From Puffinus mauretanicus (taxonomy: Eukaryota > Chordata > Aves > Procellariiformes > Procellariidae): a DNA stretch of 64,000 nucleotides. Numbering within the stretch: the stretch's first letter is position 1; every line of letters begins with the position of its first letter. The stretch lies in assembly GCA_023333565.1 (NCBI GenBank), contig JAJKFH010001315.1, forward strand, positions 2,766,501 through 2,830,500, in the 5' to 3' direction. Below the pieces are notes generated by a model, which had not been told where the DNA came from, made no database searches, and saw only the letters and a program-made list of their open reading frames with translations. A program made the position numbers and the translations under genes. Positions 48,446 through 60,900 of the stretch are shown here, piece by piece.

Positions 48446-50744
48446 CCGTCCAAAATTTTTTTCAGATTTAACAGTAGGTCCAGATTATTTCAGTTTACAT
48501 TTCCCCTCCCCAATGCTCACAAGAGACCAATTCCTCTGGTAAGTATATACGTAAATATACATATAAAACGTTTTTACTATCCATAGTAGATATATAATAA
48601 GTGTGTGTGTATATATAGATATTAAAAATATATATAAATCTAAAAGACAGTTACATAGAGCTAAGGGAAAAAGACAGAAGTTATTATTAAAAAGAAAGCC
48701 ATAATGTATTTTCAAATTACTTAAATTTTCTTTATCTTTAAGCTTAAAAGATTCTCAGCGATGGTTGCTGAAATTAACCATTGTTGCAGTGCTGAAGACT
48801 GACTTTATCAATATCTGTCCCTCACTAGGCCCATTATATCCCCGCTCAACGCAACATCGTTCACTGGTAATAAAGCAAAGCAGGAGGCCAAGAGTTCAAA
48901 GAATCACTGCAAGTCTCCATAGCATAGGAGATTTTGATTTTTATATGTCTAAAACAGTTTCTGCAGAATTTATAAACACAAGCATGACCAAAAAATGTCA
49001 TATTTGCATGCACAACACACTGCCAAAAGGGGCACTTTACTCAGCAAGAATTTCAGATTTCTGATCTACAAGGAATAAAATAATTTTTCTGACAGTTTTA
49101 TCAGCTGAAGACTCAGTCTTAATTTTTGGCAAGTCTTCTTAACATGAAATACTTCAAAATTTTAGTATGTCTTCCTCTAGTGAAAGATGGATTGATACTA
49201 AAAGATTCCAAAGAAATGAAGATGAAAGGTAAAGAAGAAATGAAGTGAAAGCAAGAGAGACTGGGCTTAACTATTTTTTCCAAACTTCTATTGGTATCCT
49301 ACAGCTAATCTGACAGTGTAGTGGATTGTTGTCAACGTTCTGGATACACGCTGCAGTTTTATAAGATGCTATACCAGAAAGGACAAAAAGAAAGTTTGTA
49401 TTATAGCCCCCATTCTTTTAATCCGGATATTGATTTATTGCAACTCAGCATCACAGCAGTAATGCTCTGTGCTGTTATATAAAGCCTTTCTGTTAGAACA
49501 AAATCTGCAAGTACATTAGCCAAGCCAAAGATGACCGGGGGAAGGCCTTTTTAATTCTTGTGCTTCCATTTATACACTGAGCACCTGCTGAACTCAAGAA
49601 ATCTCCTTCCAGACTACTCAAGTAATATTCCACAAATTACCAAGTTTGTTAACAAACATATGAAAGGGAGGCTCACCTCAAGTATAATTTCATATAAATC
49701 AACAGCAAACAAGATACAAGAGATCAGTTTCATTGATCCAATCCCCCTTTTCACCATATACGATGAAACTACTTTTAATTTTAAACTTTACAGGCTACTG
49801 CTATTCAAGGTCTTTATTCCACCCAGCTTTGAATATTGCGTAATTGCATTTCATGATCGATTGTGGCTCACTTTCTTCTTGCTATGTGTAGTCTCCTTAT
49901 TGCCTTTTTGGATCTGAAGCAAGGTTTCCTAATAAACAAAAATAACAACTTTAGAAGTTTGAGATCATGATTTATAACGATGTGCATAGTTTGCATGCAG
50001 TACAGGATAAACTCATTTGACACAGAGTAATGTCTTTTTCATTTCTAAAGTGCATTATGATAATTGATTAAATCTCTGTTTAGTAAGTACAAATAAACTC
50101 CTACACTATAAATTCACATGGAAAAAACCTAGAATAGAAGATCAGAAAAAAAACAGAAAAATCATTCATATTTCCTTTAATCCCAAAAGCCAATCTTCAC
50201 TCTGATGAGAAAAAAGGATGATAGAGCTGTACAAAAAAGGTACAGATTTTAAAGAAACTCTCCTTGTTTGCCTCTGTTCCTCCTAATTGTCAGAAGTACA
50301 GCTGTAGAATTTAGGATGTTCTGTCATTGAAACTTAGTATTCCTCACAACAATGCCAAAATAATACCATTCACCTCCTTTCAGACAGAAGAACCACACAA
50401 AACTCCCGCTGCTCACTATGTCAGCTTTTCTGACCCACTATTCTTTAAAATATACATATATCATGATTACTCAAGTGAAATACATAAATGATTCACCTCC
50501 ATCTACATCTCCCTGTAATTAGAGAAAATCTTCCTAAGCATTCAGCAGATTAATTTGTAGACTAATTTTTTATATGTTAAAATAAGGAAAGCAAAAAGTG
50601 TGATCATTCCTAATCAGCTATTAAGAATCATATTCCAGACAGCATTTACTGAACTCCAAAAACAAATTGAAAATTTCCATTTTGTCTCCCCATTACTGAA
50701 AAACAAAACAAAATCCAAAACAAAACAACACCTACAAAATAAAA
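48446..50744. other. Region upstream of the candidate 5' exon
   Basis: This region is AT-rich, with a GT/TA microsatellite at 48586-48638. A plus-strand frame of 119 codons at 49558-49917 and others are unrecognised and unsupported by splice sites. No CpG island or clear promoter is visible. Confidence 0.7.
48586..48638. repeat. GT/TA-rich microsatellite
   Basis: A run of gt units at about 48601-48610 is flanked on both sides by ta/ata units. It is a simple repeat. Confidence 0.85.
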
Positions 50745-51920
50745 ACAGCCATAATGGGTCCAGACCAAAAAAAAAAAAAAAAAAAAAAAAATCTGTCTAG
50801 CCCATTATCCTGCTCCTAACATGGCCATTAGGAGATACATAAGGGAAGATTATAAGAGGCATGGCAAGAGCCGAGCAACCCCTCCTTCCCATCTTCTGGC
50901 AATTAGTGGTTTAGGAACTTCCTAAGCTAGAAGTTGTGCCTGAGCAGGATGTTTTTACAATTCATGAAACAAAAGTATCCATTAATCCCTTTTTGAACTC
51001 AGTTAAACTTTTGGCCTTTACAACATCTAGTGGCAGTATCTCACATTGTTTGATTATTTTTTGTATGAAAAAATGTTTCTTATTGTTTGCTCTAAACTTG
51101 CTGCCTGGAGATATTAACACAAGCTCTTTAGTTCTTGTATGCTAAGAGTTACTGAAATGACAATTCCACATTCACCCTCTTCATGTAAGTCGTTATTTTA
51201 TTTGCTGTACCCTATCTTCTCTCGGTTATCTCATTTCCAAGGTAAAGAAACCCAGTCCATCTAGTCTGTAACCATGCAGAAGTGATTCCACTCCTCTGAT
51301 CATCCACTTACTCTCCCCACCTTTTCAAAAAGCATTTTCCAGTTTTCCTTTGTCCTAAGATGCGATGGCAAGAACAGCATGCAATATCCAAGATTCAGGT
51401 AAATATGGATTTATACATTTGAATTACATTTTCTGCACCGTCCCTATTTCCCAAGAATTCCCAAAATTAAATTTCTCTTTTACTTAAGTGTTTTCCAGAG
51501 AGCTGTTTCATTTTTACCTTTCAGAAAATCTACCTATTTTGATTTCAGAATCTTTTCCATTAGTGATAATACATAATTTATGGTTCGCTATTCCATATGT
51601 ATGATGAAAGAGGTTGTTCTTCAGTTCCGTTCCCCTCCTCATGCACACCTTTATGTTCATTAACATATAATTTCTTCTGGCATTTTACATTTCAGTGACT
51701 CAGTATTGTGAGACTTTTTGTGTTTGCACATTATTTTAAATTAACCTAAACAGTTTTGCATCAGCAGGAAGTGTTGTTGTCCTACTATTATAACTATTTT
51801 TCAGGTTGTTAAATACATTAAGCAAGATTGGTTCGAGCATAAGGGACCTTACTGGTGTGATTTTCCCCAGTTCTGTTTGATTGAGCAACAGTAGCTGGGT
51901 AACTGGCAGAGATCTTGATG
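50745..51920 (-). mobile_element. Ancient, heavily diverged CR1 LINE relic
   Basis: This sequence resembles old CR1 copies known from birds, turtles and crocodilians rather than the two young copies in this window. Recognisable plus-strand landmarks, in order, are: the 3' terminal segment ataatgggtccagacc; tctagcccattatcctg; cttctggcaattagtgg; ttgaactcagttaaac followed by ttggcctttacaacatc; and further right, on the minus strand, a decayed reverse-transcriptase stretch near 51736-51870 reading LEPILLNVFNNLKNS and LPADAKLF. That stretch corresponds to the usual LGPxLFNxFINDL and FADDTKL blocks. A 25-base A run has expanded inside the 3' tail. Boundaries are approximate, and stops and frameshifts are throughout. 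Confidence 0.75.
50767..50791. repeat. Poly(A) tract of 25 bases
   Basis: An uninterrupted run of 25 A residues lies between cagacc and tctgtctagccc. Both flanks match the old CR1 3' tail, so the run expanded within the element rather than marking a retroposed mRNA. Confidence 0.9.
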
Positions 51921-54900
51921 TATATAGATAGCAGTTGCCCACCAGTTAGAATTTCTGAATTTAGTATGTCATGGCATATTGACAAAAAAGCAATTCATCC
52001 ACTCTACACTATAAAAGCAGCATCTCATGTAAAAATAGCAGTAAAAATAATTCAGTGCAAAATAAAAATTCAAAAGAAAGTCTCCAGCATTTCTTCAAAG
52101 TCATTCTATTTTAATTGAGGTTGTAAAATATTTGATGAAGTTTTCAAGAGCACTCAACTGAACTTGAGTAACTAGCAATTTGAATACTCTGAATTCTAGT
52201 GTGCTTGCCAAAAAACCAGTCTTCTAAAAATTGTGTTATTTTGACAATACAACTTGGTGTTACTGGTTGAGACCAACTTACAGCAACAGCATGTTAAAAG
52301 TATATTGCTTCAAAAAATGCTCAGACCTTGATTCATACAGACATCTCTGCACTATATAACACAATGCAGGGAAATTTCATCCTGGAGAAAGACTCACGTA
52401 AAAAAAAAAAATCCCATTTTAAATTTCTAAAAAGAGGCATATCATATTCAGAGTTCTGTTACTAACATGTCTCTTCTTTTTTGCTATTTTCTATCATCGA
52501 GTAAGTAGTTTGTTAACTAATGAATCACAAGATCTTTAGGATAGACAAGATGGATTGACATCTAAAGATGTCAATTCTATCTCATGTTGGTGCTACATGG
52601 ATACAAAAGTGAAGAATTAATAACTAGATCATTTGTTTAAAAATTCCAGCTTGGCGCTGTCTACTACAATTTTACTGGCAGCACATACACTTCTTTTTTA
52701 AATTGCAAATGTTATGATGAAAAAGAGTTATACCTCCATTTTAGCACTGAGTTTCACTAAGTGCAAAAGTTTCATGTTTTATAACATTGTGTTGAAGTCT
52801 GAGCTGATCAATTCATGTGAATAATCCCAGTGGTCATATTTATAAAGAGTAAAGACTTCTGCTCAGTCAAATTATGTTTTCGAGGCTTCTTAGCCTTTTT
52901 ATCCATTTTCACCTATTATGACAGATTTATTACCAATCCTAATGATAGCATTTAGTACAGCTTCCAGATAAGCCTAGGTGAAAGTCAATGCCAAGACTTA
53001 CGACTGCGCTCAAATTTATTATTCTAATTAGTGGTAGGTAATTAATTGGCAACAAACAACTTCTTGAATGGATTTAGCCCCCTCTTTGAACATAAATCCT
53101 CTCTAATTTTTTTCTAATTCATCTTTTCAAAATTATTCATAGGTACCCAACATACCCAGGGCCAGTTTCTACATCAATACAATAGACAGCAGAAGTCAAC
53201 TCTCAATGGAAGGATTTAGTGAAGAGCCATAGAGACAACTCTTACTTATCCTCAAGTTGCTTTACACAATATTAATTGTATAAGAGAGCCTTATAGATCC
53301 ATGATATTGTATTTGCACTGATGTTAGCAAAATTTTATAGAGCTAGCTAGAGAGCTAGCTTAGAAGATACAAAATATCTTTAAGGTAGCTGAGAATCAGA
53401 TTCCTGATTTTTAAGTGAACACACTGGTTTTGTAGATCATTCCTAAGGTAATAGAGATCTATGAATATCTGGTATTTGTAATTGATGTGGCAAACTAAAG
53501 GATTAGCCAGATGATTTGCACTGTGTTCTTTTTTCCCCTTGATTTTACATTCTTCTTTTCCAGTAGAACATAAACAATCCGACTTCACTAGGACAAAAGA
53601 TGAGTTTTGTATGAATTATTTAAACCTTTAGAAAACACTGATAAAAGCAAGTTAGTTCCTAGTTTTCAAAAAAAATTAATAACTATATTAAAATGGTATT
53701 TTTATTTGCCTCAATCATTACTCAATCATTACAGTTACTAAAGTCTAACAATTTCCCCAAATGAAGTCAGTAACAGATAATGCAAACTACAGCCTGAAAC
53801 ATTTCTCAAAACAAAACAACTTAAGGAAAGGTGCACTGTAGTCAGCCAGATATCCTGAAGTATATTGTGGAAGGCAGAACTCTTGTTAGCCAGCATCGAT
53901 CACCCTTCTACGTTTTAGCATTTCCATTTAATTTAGGAGTAGGTTTAAACCACAAAGAAATGCAGCAGAAGTAATAGAGGCATTACCACTAGTTTCAGGA
54001 AGCAGCATGCCAATGGGCAGAATAAATAAATATTGGTAACAAAATCAGAATTACTCAAAGATCACAAGTAAAATACAAACGTATTACAATAGTGGTAGTA
54101 AGTTAACTGTTTTGTTGACTACGGACACCTCAAAATTGCTACTTTTCTGCTAACTGATATCTCTGAGTCTCTTCACCTGACCTGAAACCAACAATGGTCC
54201 CTCCTTGCCATTTACTGAAACTTCAGTACCACCAAATTCAGTTGGAATGATGGAGTTACTCAAACCACCAGCCTCCTCAAAATCAGCGCTACTATAGAGA
54301 AAATGTGTTAAAACCACAAACAGCTTGTGCCTTGTTAAGCATCCATCCAACTTCTGCAGGGAGATCAAATGAAGACCAGCCTGTGAAACTCTGCTTTCCT
54401 CTGCAAGCTCATTTCAGCAGTAGTATGCACTCCATCAGCTGGATGTTCTGGATGTTCTCTGGGCTGAGATTTCTCACATAGCCAAACCTGCCAAACCATA
54501 TGGCAGTTTTGTGCTCTGCACAAAAAAAAAAATATTAGGATAAGACCATCCAATGAATTCTCTCTTAGATCAGCTCCTGTTCATTTTTGATGATATTTAC
54601 AGAATATCAGTGTGAGATAGACAGAAGAGTTATACATGAAGTAAAAAAAAAAAAAATATCCTCTGACCAAGCTTTGTGCAGGATATTGGTTCTTTTGTTC
54701 AGCATGTTACTTGATCATTTGTTCTGCAGTGAGTAAGCAGATTCCTTTCATTTCTCAGGCAAATTGCTCTTTGCTGAGCTGGATGAAGTAGCCATTCCCT
54801 CCATCTGAGGTTAGGTCCTGAAATAAGAAACTATTCTCCAATGCACAGACAAAAGCAGTGCTGAAAAGGCAAGATCCTACCACTCTTGTTCTCTTTGCAA

Positions 54901-57900
54901 ATGACAGCCTGGGTCTTGCAAAAACATGAAACAGAGTTTTTCTGAAAAATGACATACCAGAGCTGAGGGGTCTTAGCTTTGTGCACAGTGACAGAATCCA
55001 TGATTTTGGACTGTGTTTAGCCCAATGTAACCAGAACAGCATAGCCTGATGGAACATCACAAGGCAGATCTACTCAGAACATTTTTACAGCTTCTTTCAG
55101 GACTTTAAGTCCAACTTGGTGACTGAAGTATGTTGATAATCTTGAAGGGATGTTGTCATCAGCATACATTTAAATTGGTAATTACTGAGCACACACAAAG
55201 TTCTCACTCCCAGAAATAGCTGGGCACGTTTCCTGCATTGTGTGACAGAGAAGTCAACAAGGCCAACAGCAGGAGAGATATTAACCAGAGAGTTCATCCC
55301 AGTTCGTGGCTTCCTAATGCTCGGGCTACACTTGTAATTGCAGAGGACAATATTCCTCGTAGCCTTGTAAGAACAATATGTTGTAAGAGATAATTCCTTA
55401 TAAACACCTAGCAGGGAGGGAGACATAGAAATGAAAGAGAGAAGGAGAAAAACAACACTGGAAATGATTTGGGGCCATAGACTGTGGAAATGCTCAGACA
55501 CAAACACAAACAAAGACTAATTTGGAGACTAACATGAGAGTCCATGAAAATAGTGCCAGTGCCTCATTGAACATTTTTTTTTCTTCCTCCAAATCTGCCT
55601 TAATTTGTAGTTTAATAACAAAGAATACAGCTCTCTGTGCCTTTTTCAAAAGGGTTATGACATGCATTATGAGCACCACCATTAGCCTTTCACCTTTTAC
55701 TATTTACTCATTTAAGGTCCTAACCCTACTGATCAAGTAGGGCCTGGATTACTTAGTGAAGGAAGCAACAACCATTTTACAGGGAGTTATGAGATCAGTA
55801 TCGCTCAGGAGACTACAGAAATTTGGGGGCCCTCAGTCATATCTATTAAACAGCAGCTCTAGCTAAAACTGTCAAAAAAGGGGTAAAAAACCAATAGCCT
55901 GGTCTTGGCTTTTCTAAGTTTCACATTAGAACATTAACCTCTCAACAGACAAGTTAAAAAGATGAAAACTAGCAACACAGTGTCACAAATGTCAGAATGA
56001 CTTGGTAAAAATACCTTGAGTAGTCTCATTCAAATAAGAAAGCAGTTTCTAATCAAACAAATTTGATATTTAAGCACATGCTTATATACTGCTGTAGAAG
56101 GCACAGAACTGAAAATGAAGTCTTATGTCATCAAATCCACTCTTCTGATACCAGAAGCAACCAGATCAGATAATTTCTTCATAAATGGCTTAAAAATCAA
56201 CTCTAAAAATAATCTATTGTGGGCTCAAAAGTGTTCTATTAAGTGGCTATTCTAGAATTGCACTGCTCCGATGGTTAGAAATCTCTTACTTCTGATCTAA
56301 ATTTCTTAAGAGCCAGTTCATTCCCATTTCATCTTTCCTTTTAAATAAGAATTTATCTTCTGATGCATTTCTAGAAAGCAAACACATGCTCTCAGCTTTT
56401 GTATTGCAAGACTTAACAAGAAAAATTCTTTAGGTTCCTTTTATGAAAGTACGCCACTTTCCACTCGCCCTGCCCTAAACAGCCTCGTAGATCTGTAGCT
56501 GCTGCAAAATTCATTTTTTTACTGAAAGGCTTTATTATCATGCTTGATAGCACATGAAGTCTCACAGTTATTTGCACAGTGACATTAGTACACCTTTATC
56601 TCCACCGCAAATATCTCACTTCATACAGTCTAGGACTGATCTTGCTGCCTTCATCACCACATCTTACTGGCAAATGCAGTCACAGTCATCTCATTATCAA
56701 CTAGTATATACAGGTCCTTCTCCTAATTTTTTTTCCATTGAATGAGCTACAAATTGTTGCAGACTTTCTTGTTCTCAGCCCCTAAATATGTAACCTTGAG
56801 ATTTCAGTTACTCATCCTTTTTCTTCAATACTTGCAGTCTACTTCTAACTCTCTGCTTTCTTGCCATTACCCTTTCCCATTTTACCCTTTGTCTAATAGC
56901 TACTGTTTTCTGTATTTACTAGTAAATTACCATGTGTATAATCTCCCCTTTGTTAAAAGGGAAAATAGGGAAAACAAAGTTACCTTAACAGAGAACAATA
57001 GCAGGTTATTCAGTACAATGCATCTTTGGCAGGTTGATGTTTTGGCCTCCCATTTCCCATTTAATCCCAAACATTTAGCTACTCTTTACTAGAATTTTTC
57101 CTGAATTTCTCCTCTCTTCCTTTTCCTTTCCAGTTATCTCTTATTCCACCCTCTCTTACTCTTTAGATATAAACATTGTTTTGCTACTTTCCACTTGGAG
57201 TAGCTACAAAATTTTGCTAGCAAGTTCAGCACCCTAAATAGAGTAATTTTCTTGCCTTTTGTAGATTGAGTTGTGTTTTGTTTCTCCCTTAAATATGTTT
57301 CTTTCTGCTTCCATGCACGTGACAGAGTCAAAACTAGATGATTAGTGTTCCTGTCTGCACTGAAAATTAAAGCCTGACTGCATTTAATATCTACTCCTTA
57401 CTAATTACATAAAGTAAGCATTTCTTATCTTCTTCTCTTTTAATCTGCATGGTTATTGAATTCAGATAGTATTCATACATATTAAATTGCTTTCCTGAAC
57501 AAAAGTCTCATTGGAAAAAGTATAACTGACAGTATATACTAGACTAGAGTCCTAAATAGTCAAATCACCTCTTAAAAGGCTATTTAATAAGCATAAACCT
57601 GGTGTGTTAGTCTCCCTACCTGGACCCTTCCTTATGCTCCAAATTAGGGTACAATAACACCAATTACTCTGTGTATGTGTGTGTACATGCACACATACGT
57701 GCATGATATTTCCCTTCTCTACACACTACATCCCTCCCAAACAACAGATTACGTCTAAGGCTCTGATCTAATTGGGAAAGACCCTGTTTCACCCCTGCCG
57801 TTTGAATGTACTTCAAAATTCTGATTTCTCTTTGCTGATACTACTATTTTATTCTTTCTGCTTGCATATCCACTGCTTAGTTGGATTGTCACTGCCAGAG

Positions 57901-60900
57901 AGACATCCCTGCAGAAGCAGGAGATATTTGCACTCCATTTGCTGTACACAGCTAGACTTGTATTTTCTGAATTACTTAAAGCTTGTGTGGCCCTCTAGCC
58001 ACAATAAATTTACTCAGAGCAGCAAAGTGATCTAGTGGACAGACTCCTTGAGTAGAAATTCAAAATGTTGGGCTCCACTCTGCTTTCCTACTAATGTTCT
58101 GACAAGTTTTGTCACCTCCTGCCATCCTTCTCTCCTGCTAGACTCTGTCTCTCTCCTCTGCTTAGCATATGAAGTGACACTTTCTTCCTTTTGCACTGAA
58201 CATTGTGCACAGCGTTCTGATCTTGCTTGGAGCTTCCAAATGCTACAGTAACACATTTGGTGGAGAAAGACAAAAATCTAAGTTTTTCAAAGCAATCCTG
58301 AGAAGAGTTCTGAAGGCTAAATAGCAAAAGGAGAAAGTAAATAAGTGGTTATTTTTACTACCATAAAGTTGCTTTTGAATGAGGGACAACAGCTGAAGTG
58401 TGAAGAATGCCTGAGCTAGAACAGTCTCATTAAAATATCAAATCCAAAGCAATTAGATTCCAAGACCTGAAAAACAGGAGGGTTCTTCAAAATACTGAAT
58501 GAGGTGAGGAAACAACCACAGCCTGATTTCCTGGTGAAAGTAAAGATGAGTGGGTTAGGAGTCCTGCAAATTGCTCATTCCTTGGAAATAATTCATTATC
58601 GAGGACTTTTCACCTTACTGCTGTTCACAACAACTCTGGTAATATCAGATGTAAAAAAGGAGCAAGGGAGAGAGCAAATCTTGCTGACAAGAGCCCCATT
58701 GCACAGGTGTCAATCTCCATCTTCAGAAGGGAGCAGGTGAAAAGAATTACTTACCATGGAGGATAGAACCGGGTGGATTTTACAGGGACTGAGAGAATAT
58801 TACAAATGTTCACAAGAAGAGAAGACAGAAAAAAGATCTCTTCTTTTTCCCCCTTCTTAGTGAATGGATGAAACAGCATATCTATTTATTCCTCTTCATT
58901 TAGAGAGAACAGGGTTTGGGTCACTGTCAGTGAATCTCTGGCACAAATGAGTTATCCATGATTCATAAGGGTATGGAGGCTTCACATTCTGCAGTGCATT
59001 AAAAACAGAACAATGACGTTTTCCAGAAAAAAAGCATCATTCTGGTATCATTGCACAAAAATAAGTCAATTATCCCTTCTTAATTATTTATTTAGCATTA
59101 ATAAACTCTTACTGGCCATGAAAGGAACCTGGGAAACAGCTAACAGGAGCGAAAAAGTGTAGTGAGCATCATTGTTTTGCAATAATACATCCCAGGTTCA
59201 ATGAATTAGCCTCTGGCACCAAATACAAATAAATGGGTATTTTATGCGACTACAATATTTTGCATTAAAAAACAATTAAAGGATAAGCGGAACTAGTTTT
59301 TTGTCCTGCTATAATGCTCACAGTAGAGCAAGCAAATTGTATGTGAAAATGTATCAGAAATGGAAGCAAGGAAATATTCCATAATATTAAGTTTGTTAGA
59401 GTCACCAGCCTTAGCTAAAGAAATTTGCTTCATATAAATTACTTTGGGATAACAGAACTTCCTCACAAATGGGAAATATGTGTCTGATACACAAAAAATA
59501 AATGGCTTATTCATTGAATATTCTCTTTTACTTTCCCTTTGTCAGTCTCTATTATGAGAGTAAAGTCTTCACAGGAAGGAAAAAAGTCTCTGTATTTGTC
59601 AAGTGTCTGATTAACAATCCTTTCCTGCTGCCATAATATAACCAGAAAATAAAATAACTTACTTCACTGTATAGAGAAGCAAATAAAAGTAGATTCATTT
59701 TACTATGTGATTTCTATGTTCTACTGTTTTCCGGAGTGCAAAAATAAGTCAATATAGCTTTATTAAAGGATTTTCGTCACTTCATAAAATTCTCAAAGCA
59801 CATGCTCAATAGTTTCTCAAAGTCTATCAACTCTCAAGCAGAATGTACTTTTCTATAACTACCATTGATACAAAAGAATCAGGCAGGAATCTCGGCACTA
59901 ACTTGGCACAGACTGCAAGCAATAGGCTGCGCAATTCATCTTCCGCCTCTTACCTGACACCTGTTTCTGGAAGCACTCAAACAATGCCCTCAGATCCAGA
60001 TCCTAAATCTGAAAATATTTGAAACAGGATCAAAACTGTGCTTTCTGGGCCATCTCTAACTTGAAGGGAGATGGAGTTTCTCTCTCCAGTGTCCCTCTCC
60101 CACAAAAGTTTCATTTAAACTAAATTCATTATTAGACTAGAGATTATCCATAAAAAGCAAAGCAACTGAACCTTCCTCCTGAAATCAGGAAACAAGAATC
60201 AATTATGCAATTCCCATTTTGGGAAAGATACAGCACTTCTCTTCAATATATTCCAGAAATTAATAATTTAAATAGACGTGCTCTTCAAAAGGCACTGACA
60301 GGTACCTCTGTTCTCTGTTACTAATAAAACAGGCATTAAAAGCCGCCGTCCCCAACAAACCAAACAAGAAAGTGCCCCTGCTTTCCTGTTTCTCACTACT
60401 GCTGTGCACAAAAGCTGAAGACAACCCATTTCCAGTAGCCAGCAGAAAAGAAATGCCAATGAACCTATTTAAGGCTGGTCAAAAAACAGGCATTAGAAAC
60501 ACCGTGGTAGAAGGCGCAAGCAAAACAATAATAGCTCACCATGATTTCCCACCTTTTAATCACATACAATTATCTATGTAGAAGTAGTAAAAAAAAAGAA
60601 AAAAAAAAATCAACACTACATGGTGCAAACCTACTCTTATAATTTAATCAGTGAAAACAACATTAAATATCTTCTGTCTGTATTTTGCCAGATGTGTACT
60701 GACAACAAAAGTTGTGTGCTTATGTCTTTGCTTTTCTCGTCCCACCATTTCCCACCACCTCAACCCTCCAGACATTTGACCTGAACTCAGAATTTTTGAA
60801 GACTTGAGATACTCCAGATTGTGCTATTCAGGTCAAAGTGTGATAAGTGAGGCTTTGAAGAGTCATACTAATAGAAGTGTCATTGGTCCTACTGAGACTG

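Noticed and set aside
50767..50791. Poly(A) tail of a processed pseudogene
   Set aside because: Both flanks match the 3' tail of an old CR1, so the A run is an internal expansion.
55097..55513. 138-codon minus-strand open frame
   Set aside because: There is no recognised domain, no consistent splice borders and no compositional shift. This length is possible by chance in 64 kb.
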